Assembly (NCBI GenBank): GCA_021463165.1
Contig: JAJTWY010000001.1
Coordinates: forward strand, 299,384-363,383
DNA: 64,000 nt
Source of the DNA: Pyrinomonadaceae bacterium
GTDB taxonomy: Bacteria; Acidobacteriota; Blastocatellia; Pyrinomonadales; Pyrinomonadaceae
Reading direction: 5' to 3'
Each line of letters starts with the position of its first letter. Within the stretch, counting starts at the first letter, position 1. A program made the position numbers and the translations under genes. Positions 43,121 to 52,593 of the stretch are shown here, piece after piece. Below the pieces are notes generated by a model, which ran no database searches, was not told where the DNA came from, and saw only the letters and a program-made list of their open reading frames with translations.

Positions 43121-44536
43121 TCATTTATTCAAACTATCGATGATTTTTTTGCGGTATGCGTTTGCGTTTCTTTTTATAACACTTTCGTTGAGTGTGAGCA
43201 AACGACGGTCGAGCATGACGACCCGTCCATTGATGATGACGGTTCGTACATCGTTTGCTTTGGTCGAGTAAACAAGGGAGGAATAGATGTTGAATGACGG
43301 CGTCTGGTTGAGACTGTCGAAGTCGAGGATCACAATGTCAGCCCGCTTACCGACCTCGAGCGAGCCGGTTATATTATCGAGATGCAAGGCCCTCGCGCCG
43401 CCAATGGTGGCCATCTCAAACGCCTGTTCCGCCGGCAGCGTCTTTGGATCGTTCGAGGTCAATTTATGGAGTTTTGCGGCAGTATCCATCTCTTCCCACA
43501 TGTTGAGATCGTTGTTCGACGCAGCTCCGTCGGTGCCGATCCCGACGGCGATATTCTTCGCGAGCATTGCAGGGATCGGAGCGACACCTGAGGCAAGCTT
43601 CATATTCGACTGTGGACAATGCGCCGAGCCGACGCCACGTAGCTTGTAGATATCGATCTCGTTCGGTGTGAGCCAAACGCTGTGTGCGGCGATCGTTCTA
43701 TTGGAGAGGAATCCGATCGAGTCGAGGTACTCGACAGGAGTTTTGCCGTATTGGGCTTGAATGTCATCGCGCTCTTTTTTGGTTTCGGCTACGTGGATCA
43801 CAACGGCTGAATCCAGGCGGTCCGATTGCTGACGGATCGAACGAAGCGTCGAGGTTTCAAGCGTGTAAGGTGCGTGCGGGGCGGCGGCAGGGACGATCAG
43901 GGGATCGCCTTTCCACTTCTTGATGAACCGTTCCGTATAGTCGAGAGCCGCCTCGGGGGTCTTGTTGTCCGAGACGGGAAACTTGATGATCGTCTCTCCC
44001 AGTACGCCGCGAACACCTGCCTTCTTTGTCTCGTCCGCGATCGCGTCTTCGAAATAGTACATGTCGCAGTAGGTCGTCGTTCCGCCGCGTATCATCTCCG
44101 CGAGGCCCAGCCGCGTACCGGCACGGACAAACTGCTCATTCACATTCTTGGCTTCCGCGGGAAATATGTATTTCGTAAGCCAGTCGTTTAGATCCAGATC
44201 GTCAGATATCCCGCGAAAGAGAACCATCGGAATATGCGTGTGCGTATTGATCAGCCCCGGCGTAATCACTTTGCCCGTTGCATTGATCACCCTCTTTGCC
44301 CGCGAGTTTCGTTCTACGATCCGCCGACTGCCGAGCATGAATATCTTTCCATCATCGATAGCGATAGCCCCGTTTTCGATGATCCGCCGTTCCGCGTCCA
44401 TCAAAACGATCGTCCCGCCGACGATCAGAAGATCGACGTCAACCGCCCGCGACTTCTCAGAAGCGGCAACAGCCAGGCTCGAAATTGGTATTGAAATGAG
44501 AAGGAGAATCGAGAAGAAAGATTTCAGCTTATCCAT
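43121..44536 (-). CDS. Exported amidohydrolase, MTA/SAH deaminase-like
   Basis: 471 residues. The N-terminus has a signal peptide (7-25, AVAA). The rest is a metal-dependent amidohydrolase: HTHIPM metal ligands, GGTTTYCDMY, HVAET, the HSVWLTPNE His, and the metal Asp in GIGTDGAASNN. The pattern matches the MTA/S-adenosylhomocysteine deaminase and chlorohydrolase group. These are normally cytoplasmic, so an exported version suggests a periplasmic substrate or a different role. It stands alone, between the TonB-domain gene and the nucleoside operon. Confidence 0.85.
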   Translation of the reverse strand: MDKLKSFFSILLLISIPISSLAVAASEKSRAVDVDLLIVGGTIVLMDAERRIIENGAIAIDDGKIFMLGSRRIVERNSRAKRVINATGKVITPGLINTHTHIPMVLFRGISDDLDLNDWLTKYIFPAEAKNVNEQFVRAGTRLGLAEMIRGGTTTYCDMYYFEDAIADETKKAGVRGVLGETIIKFPVSDNKTPEAALDYTERFIKKWKGDPLIVPAAAPHAPYTLETSTLRSIRQQSDRLDSAVVIHVAETKKERDDIQAQYGKTPVEYLDSIGFLSNRTIAAHSVWLTPNEIDIYKLRGVGSAHCPQSNMKLASGVAPIPAMLAKNIAVGIGTDGAASNNDLNMWEEMDTAAKLHKLTSNDPKTLPAEQAFEMATIGGARALHLDNITGSLEVGKRADIVILDFDSLNQTPSFNIYSSLVYSTKANDVRTVIINGRVVMLDRRLLTLNESVIKRNANAYRKKIIDSLNK

Positions 44537-44684
44537 AGCTGAAGTTACATCAAAGGAACCACTGGTATCAAGTCTTGTCGATCTGTTCGAGTTACTGAAT
44601 ATCCGCGTGATCGTTTAACATGCTTCGCCAGAACGGGCTATCGCCCGAAGGCTGGCTTTCAGATCTCAGATCTCAAATTTGCGA

Positions 44685-44843
44685 TTACCTTTTCGCTGGC
44701 GGTTTCGACTGCGGCTCGTCCGCAAAACGGCGCCAACGTCCCCGGTCTTCTTTCGCTGCTTTCTGACGCTCGATCTCCCTATCGGTCAGAGGTCGGCCGT
44801 TCAGTCCAGTGAGCTTTGATTCTAAGGGTTCCTCTTTAGTCAT
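44685..44843 (-). CDS. 52-residue hypothetical protein behind the ADP-ribosyltransferase-like remnant
   Basis: Start ATG at 44841-44843, stop at 44685-44687. The protein is charged and helical with a GLNGRPLTDREIERQKAAKE segment and a Lys/Pro tail. Its ATG overlaps the stop of the upstream remnant (ATGACTAA). A possible promoter precedes it: TTGAAA at plus 44874-44879 and TATACT at plus 44852-44857, 16 bases apart, which would give an almost leaderless transcript. No family recognised. Confidence 0.45.
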   Translation of the reverse strand: MTKEEPLESKLTGLNGRPLTDREIERQKAAKEDRGRWRRFADEPQSKPPAKR

Positions 44844-45024
44844 TCACGGAAAGTATACGATATGACGAGCCTCTTTCAAACAATAATTCGATCTCGTCCA
44901 GCGACTTATTGATGTTGGAGAGGTACGCCGAATTGGTTCCTTTCGGGATCACCAGTTCGACCAGGATCGGTCCCAGTCCCTCATTCTTGGCCCATCTCGC
45001 AAACTGTTTCGCGATAGGCCGACT
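44836..45024 (-). pseudogene. Remnant of an ADP-ribosyltransferase-like C-terminal domain
   Basis: After the cdd stop at 45025-45027 the same frame stays open for 62 codons to a TAA at 44836-44838. The text contains LVELVIPKGTNSAYLSNI, then EIELLFERGSSYRIL. This is the end of a VIP2/phage-head-type ADP-ribosyltransferase domain (PKGTxxAYLxxI followed by ExELLxxRGSxxRI). There is no start codon before this segment, and the catalytic Arg and Ser-Thr-Ser parts are missing, so it is a truncated leftover. Identification rests on the motif only. Confidence 0.5.
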
Positions 45025-45423
45025 TCATTTCAAAAACTTCGAATCAAATGCCCGCGGAAGCAGTTCGCTCATCATGATCGTCTCGCTTTTTCCCTCCAGA
45101 TTTGCGAGGATCACTGGGACATCGCCGCAGAATTCCCAGATGATCTGGCGGCAGACGCCGCAGGGCGGTGTGAGATCTTCGGTGTCAACGACGACAGCGA
45201 TCTTTGTAAAATGCTTCTCACCGCGCGAGATCCCCTTCCATATCGCCACACGTTCGGCGCATACGGTCAGCCCGTAGCTCGCCGATTCGACATTGCAGCC
45301 CGTGTAGATCGTCCCGTCATCGGCCTCAACCGCCGCGCCGACCATGAAATTTGAATAAGGCGCGTGTGCCCGCAAGCGAACCTCGGCTGCAGCCGATACC
45401 AGTTTTTCGTCTTTTTCAGTCAT
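45025..45423 (-). CDS. cdd: Cytidine deaminase
   Basis: 132 residues, a homotetrameric-type length. Motifs: YSNFMVGAAVEA, the CNVE segment, the zinc and proton-shuttle site in TVCAERVA, and the two zinc Cys in PCGVCRQ. It converts cytidine and deoxycytidine to uridine and deoxyuridine. It is the last intact gene of the nucleoside salvage operon, 3 bases after udk. Confidence 0.95.
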   Translation of the reverse strand: MTEKDEKLVSAAAEVRLRAHAPYSNFMVGAAVEADDGTIYTGCNVESASYGLTVCAERVAIWKGISRGEKHFTKIAVVVDTEDLTPPCGVCRQIIWEFCGDVPVILANLEGKSETIMMSELLPRAFDSKFLK

Positions 45424-45426
45424 TCG

Positions 45427-46053
45427 TTAAACCGCAGCCTTTTGCTCTTCAGCGAGTCGCGTGCGGATGAGGCCGCACAACATATCGATACTGACCCCGG
45501 TCTGGCCCCCTTCGGGGATTATTACGTCGGCGTGTCGTTTTGTGGGTTCGACGAATTCGAAATGCATCGGGCGGATCGTGCGTTCGTATTGGTCGAGTGT
45601 TCGCTCGAAAGAGCGGCCCCGCTCGGCAAAATCGCGCCGGAGCCGACGCATCAAACGGATATCATCCGGAGTGTCAACGTAAACCCTCACGTCGAGCAGG
45701 TCGAGAACCCTCGGTTCGGCAAATATCAATATCCCTTCGACGATGACCACCGGCCTCGGCTCGATCACCTCGATCTTGTCGCTCCGCGTATGTGTTTTGA
45801 AATCGTACAAGGGCATCTCAACCTTCCGCCCTTGATTCAGCCGCAGAAGATGGTTGACCATCATATCGCTGTCGAGCGAATCAGGATGGTCAAAGTTTGC
45901 CTGATGGCGCTCATCCAGCGGCATATCCGCAAGATTTCTGTAGTAGGAATCCTGCTCGACGAGTACAACATTCGACTCGCCGACGGCCTCTACTATCGCC
46001 CTCGCTATCGTTGTTTTTCCGGAACCTGTTCCGCCGCAAATGCCAATTATCAT
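45427..46053 (-). CDS. udk: Uridine/cytidine kinase
   Basis: 208 residues, normal length. P-loop GGTGSGKTT at residues 5-13, the base- and ribose-binding NFDHPDSLDSD segment, EGILIF and the RLRRDFAERGRSF lid region. It phosphorylates uridine and cytidine with ATP or GTP. It is followed by cdd and preceded by the purine nucleoside phosphorylase. Confidence 0.95.
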   Translation of the reverse strand: MIIGICGGTGSGKTTIARAIVEAVGESNVVLVEQDSYYRNLADMPLDERHQANFDHPDSLDSDMMVNHLLRLNQGRKVEMPLYDFKTHTRSDKIEVIEPRPVVIVEGILIFAEPRVLDLLDVRVYVDTPDDIRLMRRLRRDFAERGRSFERTLDQYERTIRPMHFEFVEPTKRHADVIIPEGGQTGVSIDMLCGLIRTRLAEEQKAAV

Positions 46054-46126
46054 AAGAGAATTCTTTTCGTCGAGTCGGAGAGCAATGGAGTAAGCAGATC
46101 ACCTCCGTCTTCCGAAACCCGGCGTT

Positions 46127-46984
46127 TCAACTGATCCTTCCAACAAAACGCCTCAGCAGCTCACCAAAGACTTCAGCAACACGCGCCCCAGTATCCATCA
46201 CTTCAGAATGATCGATCTCGCCCTCGGTCATCCCGGCCGCGAGGTTTGTGATACACGAGATGCCGAGCGTACGCATACCCATATGCCGAGCGGCTATCGC
46301 TTCGGGAACGGTCGACATGCCGACTGCATCCGCACCGAGCTGTCGATACATCCGCACCTCGCTCGGCGTTTCGTAGGTCGGCCCGGAGAGCGCACAATAG
46401 ACGCCGCGATGGACAAGATCGGTCAGCGTTGCATCGCGCCCTTGAGCATATCGTTCACGAGCGATCGCTTCGGCTTCTTCGTGGGCAATCTGTTGAAACT
46501 CGCGGTCGTAAACCTCGGTCATATCCGGGAATCTTGCCCCGAAGCGTCCGTCATTTGGGCCACGCAGCGGATTGACGCCGATGCAGTTCAAGTGGTCCGA
46601 AATGATCATCAGGCTGCCGGGCGTCATATCCGAATTCAGGCTGCCCGCGGCATTCGTAAGGACGAGATTCCTGACGCCCATTAACCCGAAGGCTCTCACG
46701 GGAAGCATGACCTGCTGCATGTCGTAGCCTTCGTAATAGTGAAAACGACCCTGTTGTACGACCACATCGTGCCCGTCGATCTTGCCAAGTACGAGCTGGC
46801 CGGCGTGTCCCTCCACAGTAGATCTGGCGAAACCAGGGATCTCTTCGTAGGGAATGCGAACCGCATTCGACACGGAATCGGCGAATCTGCCCAGCCCGCT
46901 CCCGAGCACAATGGCAGTTTTCGGCGCGGCCGAACACTTTTCCCTAATAAATTCGGCCGCCGCTGCGGCCTGTTCGTATGACAT
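46127..46984 (-). CDS. Purine nucleoside phosphorylase (PNP family I, trimeric type)
   Basis: 285 residues. Family I motifs: IVLGSGLGRFAD phosphate loop, VEGHAGQLVLG, LTNAAGSLNSDMTPGSLMIISDH, the base-binding GPTYETPSEVRMYRQLGADAVGMSTVPE, and GISCITNLAAG. It splits inosine or guanosine to base and ribose-1-phosphate. It lies between the two permeases and uridine kinase in one operon, fitting import and breakdown of nucleosides. Confidence 0.93.
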   Translation of the reverse strand: MSYEQAAAAAEFIREKCSAAPKTAIVLGSGLGRFADSVSNAVRIPYEEIPGFARSTVEGHAGQLVLGKIDGHDVVVQQGRFHYYEGYDMQQVMLPVRAFGLMGVRNLVLTNAAGSLNSDMTPGSLMIISDHLNCIGVNPLRGPNDGRFGARFPDMTEVYDREFQQIAHEEAEAIARERYAQGRDATLTDLVHRGVYCALSGPTYETPSEVRMYRQLGADAVGMSTVPEAIAARHMGMRTLGISCITNLAAGMTEGEIDHSEVMDTGARVAEVFGELLRRFVGRIS

Positions 46985-47053
46985 ACTTCGGACTGACAGA
47001 TTACCACATTAAGTAGCTTTTGAACGGTCTGCGCATCGATCGATACAGGATCG

Positions 47054-47974
47054 CTAGCTGCCCTTTCGGTATGGAATACCCAAGGCTTTGGGCGCTCGCG
47101 AGAGGCCAATGAAGCCTGCAAGGACGATGATCGTAAGCACATACGGGATCATCTGAATGAACTGAACCGGTATGTCGTCGCCCGAAGGCATCTTGATCAC
47201 GCCTTGTATCTGGATCGAGAGGGCCTCGGTAAATCCGAAGAACAGACAGGCGAAGAGCACTGGGACCGGTTTCCATTTGGCCAGGATCAATGCGGCAAGC
47301 GCGATGTAGCCGCGGCCGGCGGTCATCCCGCGTGTGAAGAGCGACGATTGGCCGATCGAAAGGTAGGCCCCGCCCGCAGCCGCGAGAATCCCTGAGATCA
47401 CAACCGCGGTGTATCGAAGCTTAATGACATCGACGCCGGCGGCATCGGCGGCAGCCGGGTTCTCGCCGGCCGCACGAATACGAAGGCCGAACGGTGTCTT
47501 GTACAAGACGTACCAACATGCCGGAACCAGGGCAAACGCAAGGATCGAAGCAAGCGAAACACGGTTGAAATAGTCGGGAAGCAGGAATTCTTTCGCGATC
47601 TGCTGCGTCGAGCCGGCGGAATCATAAAACGCACTGCTAAGAACAGCCGGAAGCCCGAGCATCAACAGGCTGACCGCGAAACCCGCGACGACCTGGTCGG
47701 CCTCGAATTTAATGACCGCGACTGCAAACACTAATGCGACGATCGCACCGACAAGCATTCCGGCAAGGAATCCCAGATAAGGATTACTAAGTTCGTAAGT
47801 GACAACCGCTGCCGTGAACGCGCCGGCAAGCATTAGGCCTTCGAGCGCGATGTTGATAACGCCGGCACGCTCTGAGAACATTCCACCGAGGGCAGCGAAG
47901 ATCAGCGGAGTTGCGAGCCTGATCGTCGAGAACAGCAGGATGAGTAAAAATGTCGGTGTTAGTACGTCGCCCAT
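47054..47974 (-). CDS. ABC transporter permease, nucleoside type (second subunit)
   Basis: 306 residues from the ATG at 47974, with AGGAAATAGG as ribosome-binding site. About 9-10 membrane helices with the motif MFSERAGVINIALEGLMLAGAF and the EAA-like RAAGENPAAADAAGVDV, typical of YufQ/BmpC nucleoside permeases. It forms the membrane pore with the previous gene. Its ATG follows the stop of that gene by one base. Confidence 0.92.
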   Translation of the reverse strand: MGDVLTPTFLLILLFSTIRLATPLIFAALGGMFSERAGVINIALEGLMLAGAFTAAVVTYELSNPYLGFLAGMLVGAIVALVFAVAVIKFEADQVVAGFAVSLLMLGLPAVLSSAFYDSAGSTQQIAKEFLLPDYFNRVSLASILAFALVPACWYVLYKTPFGLRIRAAGENPAAADAAGVDVIKLRYTAVVISGILAAAGGAYLSIGQSSLFTRGMTAGRGYIALAALILAKWKPVPVLFACLFFGFTEALSIQIQGVIKMPSGDDIPVQFIQMIPYVLTIIVLAGFIGLSRAPKALGIPYRKGS

Positions 47975-47975
47975 C

Positions 47976-49055
47976 CTATTTCCTCGAGAATTTTTGGAGC
48001 GAAGCCACAAAAATGATTATGATCGCCTGAAGGACCTCGACCAGGTCCTTTGAAACGTATTTGGTCTCTATATCAACGAAGATTTCGCCGCGTTTTAAGA
48101 CAGCGAAAAAGATAGCCGCAATAAATATGCCCAGCGGATGATTTCTCCCGAGAAGCGCGACGGCGATCCCCAGGAAGCCCCAACCGTCCGAAAAACCGTC
48201 GTAATAGCGATACCGATAGCCGAGAACCTCGCCGATCGCGACCATGCCGGCCAAACCACCCGAAATGGTCATTGCGAGCACCATCTGCTTCTTCGGCGAT
48301 ATGCCGCCGTACTCCGCCGCTGACGGGTTTTCGCCGACCGCGCGAAGTTCATAGCCCCACTTTGTTTTCCACAAGAATACGTAAACAAGCACACACATAA
48401 GGATCGCCAGCAAAAATGCGACGCTGAGCGGTACAAAATCAGGCATTCCGGGAATGTACTGGCTGATACGCGGGATGTGGGCCCCTTTTCCGATCTCAGC
48501 CGTTTGCAGGATCGGGTCCCCGGGGATCTTGAAGTAGTACTGCGTAAAATAACTGACAAGTGCAATGCCGATGAAGTTCATCATGATCGTGTTGATGACC
48601 TCATGCGAGCCGAACCTGGCCTTCAGCAACCCCGGGATCGCTCCCCAGATGCCGCCAGCAACGATGGCTGTAACGATGCAAACCAAGACGAGGAGAATGG
48701 AGGGAAGGCTGAACCAAGACCAATTCTCCTCTTTACCGAAGACTGTTACCACAGCCCCGCCAAACTTTATGCCGACCCAGGCCGTAGCGAACGCCGCAAC
48801 GTATAGCTGGCCTTCAGCTCCGATATTGAGTAGGCCGCATCTAAAGGCAACTGCAACTGCGAGTCCCGTGAATATCAGAGGCGTCGCAATAAACAGCGTG
48901 TAACCAAAGTCGTTGAGTGACCCGAAAGAATTGCCGATCAGGTGATAAAAGGTCGTAAACGGATCGTCACCGATCAGGACGACGATAATGCCGCCGACAA
49001 CAAATGCCGCCAGCACTGCAGCGATCGGCCATAAAACTTCGCGAAGTATATTCAT
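47976..49055 (-). CDS. ABC transporter permease, nucleoside type (first subunit)
   Basis: 359 residues from the ATG at 49055. About nine membrane helices with GLAVAVAFRCGLLNIGAEGQ and the cytoplasmic coupling loop YELRAVGENPSAAEYGGIS, as in YufP/BmpB permeases. In known systems an ATPase and a BMP-type binding lipoprotein are encoded alongside; neither follows here, so they must lie elsewhere. It is the first gene of the salvage operon. Confidence 0.92.
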   Translation of the reverse strand: MNILREVLWPIAAVLAAFVVGGIIVVLIGDDPFTTFYHLIGNSFGSLNDFGYTLFIATPLIFTGLAVAVAFRCGLLNIGAEGQLYVAAFATAWVGIKFGGAVVTVFGKEENWSWFSLPSILLVLVCIVTAIVAGGIWGAIPGLLKARFGSHEVINTIMMNFIGIALVSYFTQYYFKIPGDPILQTAEIGKGAHIPRISQYIPGMPDFVPLSVAFLLAILMCVLVYVFLWKTKWGYELRAVGENPSAAEYGGISPKKQMVLAMTISGGLAGMVAIGEVLGYRYRYYDGFSDGWGFLGIAVALLGRNHPLGIFIAAIFFAVLKRGEIFVDIETKYVSKDLVEVLQAIIIIFVASLQKFSRK

Positions 49056-49221
49056 TCTTACGCCAGTTGCCGCCCAGATAGGTGAGGACCCGGCAACATC
49101 GATCGTTGATCCACTTTTGAACCTGTGCGTGAAACAATATAACCGAGATTGCTCGAAACTGTCATCTGCGAAGCTCAAAAGTGAGCCTAAAAAAATATCT
49201 CCCAGTGTGCCATCATAATAC

Positions 49222-49250
49222 TTGACAATAAAACACTCAGATATTATTAT
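49222..49250 (+). promoter_or_regulatory. Strong sigma70-type promoter of the hsp20 gene
   Basis: TTGACA (49222-49227) and TATTAT (49245-49250) are separated by 17 bases. They lie 50 bases ahead of the hsp20 ATG. No CIRCE inverted repeat was seen. Confidence 0.75.
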
Positions 49251-49300
49251 GCATATAGACTAATTAATAGTCGTTTAAGAAAATCTTGGAGGAAATTATC

Positions 49301-49786
49301 ATGAATATCGTTAAATATGATCCTTTTCGTGAACTTCGCAGTCTGCAGGATGAAATGACGAGGCTCTTTGCCGGAGTCGCTCCGACGGGTTCACAGCGAA
49401 ATGAGTTTTTCAGCGGCGCGTGGAGCCCGAAGGTCGATATCTTTGAGAACAAGGAGAACCTAGTGCTCGAGGCGGAATTGCCCGGGATGACGAAAGATGA
49501 TTTCGATCTTTCGTTTGAGAATAACGTCCTGACATTAAAGGGTGACCGAAAGTTCGAGAAGAAGACCGATGAGGATAACTATCATCGCGTCGAACGTGCG
49601 TACGGCACATTTACAAGATCGTTCACGCTGCCTCAGACGGTAACCGCTGAGGGTGCAGTCGCTGAATTCAATGACGGTATCCTCTCCGTAACGCTTCCAA
49701 AGCGCGAGGAAACAAAGGCCCGCAAGATAGAGGTCACGGGTGCGAGCGGAAACAAAACGATCGACGCCAAGTCTGCAAAAGCGTAA
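49301..49786 (+). CDS. Hsp20-family small heat-shock protein
   Basis: 161 residues from the ATG at 49301 with GGAGG 9 bases upstream. N-terminal DPFRELRSLQDEM, then the alpha-crystallin domain PKVDIFENKENLVLEAELPG through GILSVTLPKRE, and a Lys-rich tail. sHSPs hold unfolding proteins for refolding by DnaK and ClpB; clpB follows 87 bases downstream, so a joint stress unit is likely. Confidence 0.95.
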   Translation: MNIVKYDPFRELRSLQDEMTRLFAGVAPTGSQRNEFFSGAWSPKVDIFENKENLVLEAELPGMTKDDFDLSFENNVLTLKGDRKFEKKTDEDNYHRVERAYGTFTRSFTLPQTVTAEGAVAEFNDGILSVTLPKREETKARKIEVTGASGNKTIDAKSAKA

Positions 49787-49800
49787 TTAGAGGCGTAATT

Positions 49801-49858
49801 GCACGACGCGGAGGCGCAGAGAAAGCCGAAAAAGACCTCTGCGTCTCCGCGTCTGTGC
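49801..49858. repeat. Inverted repeat of GCG-rich dispersed type between hsp20 and clpB
   Basis: The arm GACGCGGAGGCGCAGAG (about 49805-49821) and its near complement CTCTGCGTCTCCGCGTC (49837-49853) flank an A-rich spacer. Similar CGCGGAG/CTCCGCG texts are frequent intergenic repeats in environmental bacteria; no function is known. Confidence 0.6.
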
Positions 49859-49873
49859 GGTAAGATAGTACCT

Positions 49874-52483
49874 ATGAGATTCGATAGATTCACGATCCGC
49901 GGCCAGGAAGCCGTGCAGGAAGCGATAACTCTCGCCGAGAAAGGCCAAAACCAGCAGGTCGAGCCGGAACATGTTCTTGCAGCAATGCTTGACCAGAAGG
50001 AAGGGGTGTTAAAGCCGATCTTGGGTAAAATCGGGGCGAATTCGGCGACGATTGCCGCTGAATTGGAAAAAGCGATCTCCAAGTTTCCCAAGGTGAGTGG
50101 CGGCCAACAGTACTTCAGCTCGCGGACCAACACGCTTTTCCAGTCGGCCCAAAAGGAGGCAGAGAAGATGCAGGACGAATACCTTTCGACCGAGCATCTG
50201 CTGCTTTCGATCGCCGATGAGAAGCAGGGCGACGCAGGCCGCATATTGCGTTCTAACGGAGTGACGCGTGAAGATCTCGAAAAGGTGATCACCGATATGC
50301 GCGGCGGATCACGGATCACGGATCAGAACGCTGAGGAGAATTTTCAGGCCCTCGACAAATACGCTTTGGATCTAACTGAGCGTGCGCGCAAGGGCAAGCT
50401 CGATCCGGTCATCGGGCGGGATGACGAGATCCGTCGTACCATACAGATCCTTTCGCGTCGGACCAAGAACAATCCCGTACTTATCGGAGAACCAGGCGTA
50501 GGTAAAACGGCGATCGTTGAAGGCCTGGCTCAGCGAATTGTTTCCGGTGATGTTCCGGAAGGATTAAAGAATAAGCGTCTTGTTTCGCTCGATCTTGGCG
50601 CGATGCTTGCCGGAGCCAAGTATCGCGGCGAGTTCGAAGATCGTCTAAAAGCTGTTCTGAATGAGATAGAAAAGGCTGAAGGACAGATCATTCTGTTTAT
50701 CGACGAGCTGCATACGCTCGTTGGGGCCGGAGCAAGCGAAGGTGCGATAGACGCATCGAACATGCTGAAACCGGCGCTTGCGCGCGGAGTTCTACGGTCC
50801 GTCGGCGCGACGACGCTGGCCGAATATCAGAAGTACATTGAGAAGGACAAGGCACTCGAACGCCGTTTCCAACAGGTATATGTTGGTGAACCGAATGTTG
50901 AAGATACCATCGCCATCCTTCGCGGGCTGAAGGAGCGCTATGAGGTGCACCACGGTGTTCGCATCAAGGATGCTGCGATTGTGGCCGCTGCAACACTTTC
51001 AAACCGATACATTACGGACAGATTTCTCCCGGATAAAGCGATCGACCTAATCGACGAGGCGGCCTCAAGGATCCGGATCGAGATCGATTCGTTGCCCCAG
51101 GAGATCGACGTTCTGGAACGCGAGATACTCCAGCTCGAGATCGAGCGCCAGGCCTTAGGCCGTGAAACGGACGAAAAATCTAAGGTTCGCCTCGACGATA
51201 TCGAAAAACGCATCGCAGATCTGAATGAGAAGTCGTCGGCAATGAAAGCGAAATGGCAATCGGAGAAGGAAGAGATCGAAAAGATGCGGGCGGCCAAAGA
51301 GCAGCTCGAGCAGGCAAAACTTGAACTCGATCAAGCCCGTCAGAACGGCGACCTCAACAAGGCGGCTGAACTCCAGTACGGCCGAATTCCTGAGCTCGAA
51401 AAATCGCTTGAGACCGAACAGTCCCGACTCGCCGATTTGCAAAAGGATGGTGTTTTTCTCAAGGAAGAGGTTGATGAAGAGGACGTTGCTGAGATCGTAG
51501 CCCGCTGGACCGGCGTTCCGGTCTCGAAGATGCTCGAAGGCGAGATGCAGAAGCTCGTCAACATGGAATCGAACTTGCGTAAGCGAGTGATCGGTCAGGA
51601 CGAGGCATTGGAGGCAGTTGCAAATGCGGTGAGACGGGCCCGGGCCGGTTTGCAGGATCCAAATCGTCCGGTTGGCTCATTCATTTTCCTTGGTCCTACG
51701 GGGGTCGGTAAAACGGAAACGGCGCGGGCGCTCGCCGAATTCATGTTCGACGACGAGCGCGCGATGGTTCGGCTCGATATGTCCGAATACATGGAAAAGC
51801 ACGCCGTTGCCAGAATGATCGGAGCACCGCCGGGATACGTCGGATACGACGAAGGCGGCCAGTTGACCGAAGCCGTTAGGCGCCGCCCTTACTCGGTCAT
51901 TCTCTTCGATGAGATCGAAAAGGCCCATCCAGACGTATTCAACGTGCTGCTGCAGATACTCGACGACGGCCGGCTGACCGATAGCAAAGGCCGTGTGGTG
52001 GATTTTAAGAACACGGTCCTGATAATGACGTCGAACCTCGGTTCGCGCGAGATACAGGCCGCGGCGGAAAACCCGCTGGCCGACCGAGACATCAGAAATG
52101 ATGTTCTGAAAGTCTTGCGCGATCATTTCAAACCAGAATTTCTCAACCGCATCGACGACATCGTGGTCTTTAGCCAGCTTGGACGCGATCAGATAGCAAC
52201 GATAATAGATGTCCAGCTCGACAAGCTTAGAAAGAACCTTGACGAACGTGGGATAAAGATCGAACTCGACAATTCTGCACGAGAACTGATCATCCAGGAA
52301 GGTTACGACCCGGTTTACGGTGCCCGTCCGCTCAAGCGCGCGATCCAATCGCTGATACAAAACCCGCTTGCGGTCAGCCTTTTGAAAGGCGAGATCCGAA
52401 GCGGCAGCACAGTAGCCGTTTCGGCAGAGAACGGATTTATGAAGTTCACGCCCGTCGAGACAAGCGCGGAGGCGGGAGCTTAG
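49874..52483 (+). CDS. clpB: Protein disaggregase ClpB
   Basis: 869 residues from the ATG at 49874. N-terminal Clp_N domain ([12 protein letters not shown]), first AAA+ with GEPGVGKT, a long coiled-coil M domain (about 400-520, rich in Glu/Lys/Gln), and a second AAA+ with [10 protein letters not shown]. The ClpP-binding tripeptide is absent between NLGSREIQ and PEFLNRID, as expected for ClpB, which disaggregates proteins with DnaK rather than degrading them. It is flanked by hsp20 and grpE. Confidence 0.96.
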   Translation: MRFDRFTIRGQEAVQEAITLAEKGQNQQVEPEHVLAAMLDQKEGVLKPILGKIGANSATIAAELEKAISKFPKVSGGQQYFSSRTNTLFQSAQKEAEKMQDEYLSTEHLLLSIADEKQGDAGRILRSNGVTREDLEKVITDMRGGSRITDQNAEENFQALDKYALDLTERARKGKLDPVIGRDDEIRRTIQILSRRTKNNPVLIGEPGVGKTAIVEGLAQRIVSGDVPEGLKNKRLVSLDLGAMLAGAKYRGEFEDRLKAVLNEIEKAEGQIILFIDELHTLVGAGASEGAIDASNMLKPALARGVLRSVGATTLAEYQKYIEKDKALERRFQQVYVGEPNVEDTIAILRGLKERYEVHHGVRIKDAAIVAAATLSNRYITDRFLPDKAIDLIDEAASRIRIEIDSLPQEIDVLEREILQLEIERQALGRETDEKSKVRLDDIEKRIADLNEKSSAMKAKWQSEKEEIEKMRAAKEQLEQAKLELDQARQNGDLNKAAELQYGRIPELEKSLETEQSRLADLQKDGVFLKEEVDEEDVAEIVARWTGVPVSKMLEGEMQKLVNMESNLRKRVIGQDEALEAVANAVRRARAGLQDPNRPVGSFIFLGPTGVGKTETARALAEFMFDDERAMVRLDMSEYMEKHAVARMIGAPPGYVGYDEGGQLTEAVRRRPYSVILFDEIEKAHPDVFNVLLQILDDGRLTDSKGRVVDFKNTVLIMTSNLGSREIQAAAENPLADRDIRNDVLKVLRDHFKPEFLNRIDDIVVFSQLGRDQIATIIDVQLDKLRKNLDERGIKIELDNSARELIIQEGYDPVYGARPLKRAIQSLIQNPLAVSLLKGEIRSGSTVAVSAENGFMKFTPVETSAEAGA

Positions 52484-52486
52484 TGT

Positions 52487-52517
52487 ATTGCCACTAGATG
52501 CTTTAGCTAGTGGCAAT
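52487..52517. repeat. Palindromic repeat related to 32101-32236
   Basis: ATTGCCACTAG (52487-52497) and CTAGTGGCAAT (52507-52517) are perfect inverted arms around ATGCTTTAG. The core GCTTTAGCTAGTGG also occurs at 32110-32123. It lies immediately behind the clpB stop and could act as a terminator-like hairpin. Confidence 0.75.
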
Positions 52518-52593
52518 TCAAAAGTATAAGGAACGAGACTACACAAAAGGCCGCTCTACCATTCACGGTTCTGACTCGGTTACAATCAGGATA

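Noticed and set aside
51677..52546. 289-residue minus-strand open frame
   Set aside because: Antisense to the second AAA+ domain of clpB, no recognisable motifs.
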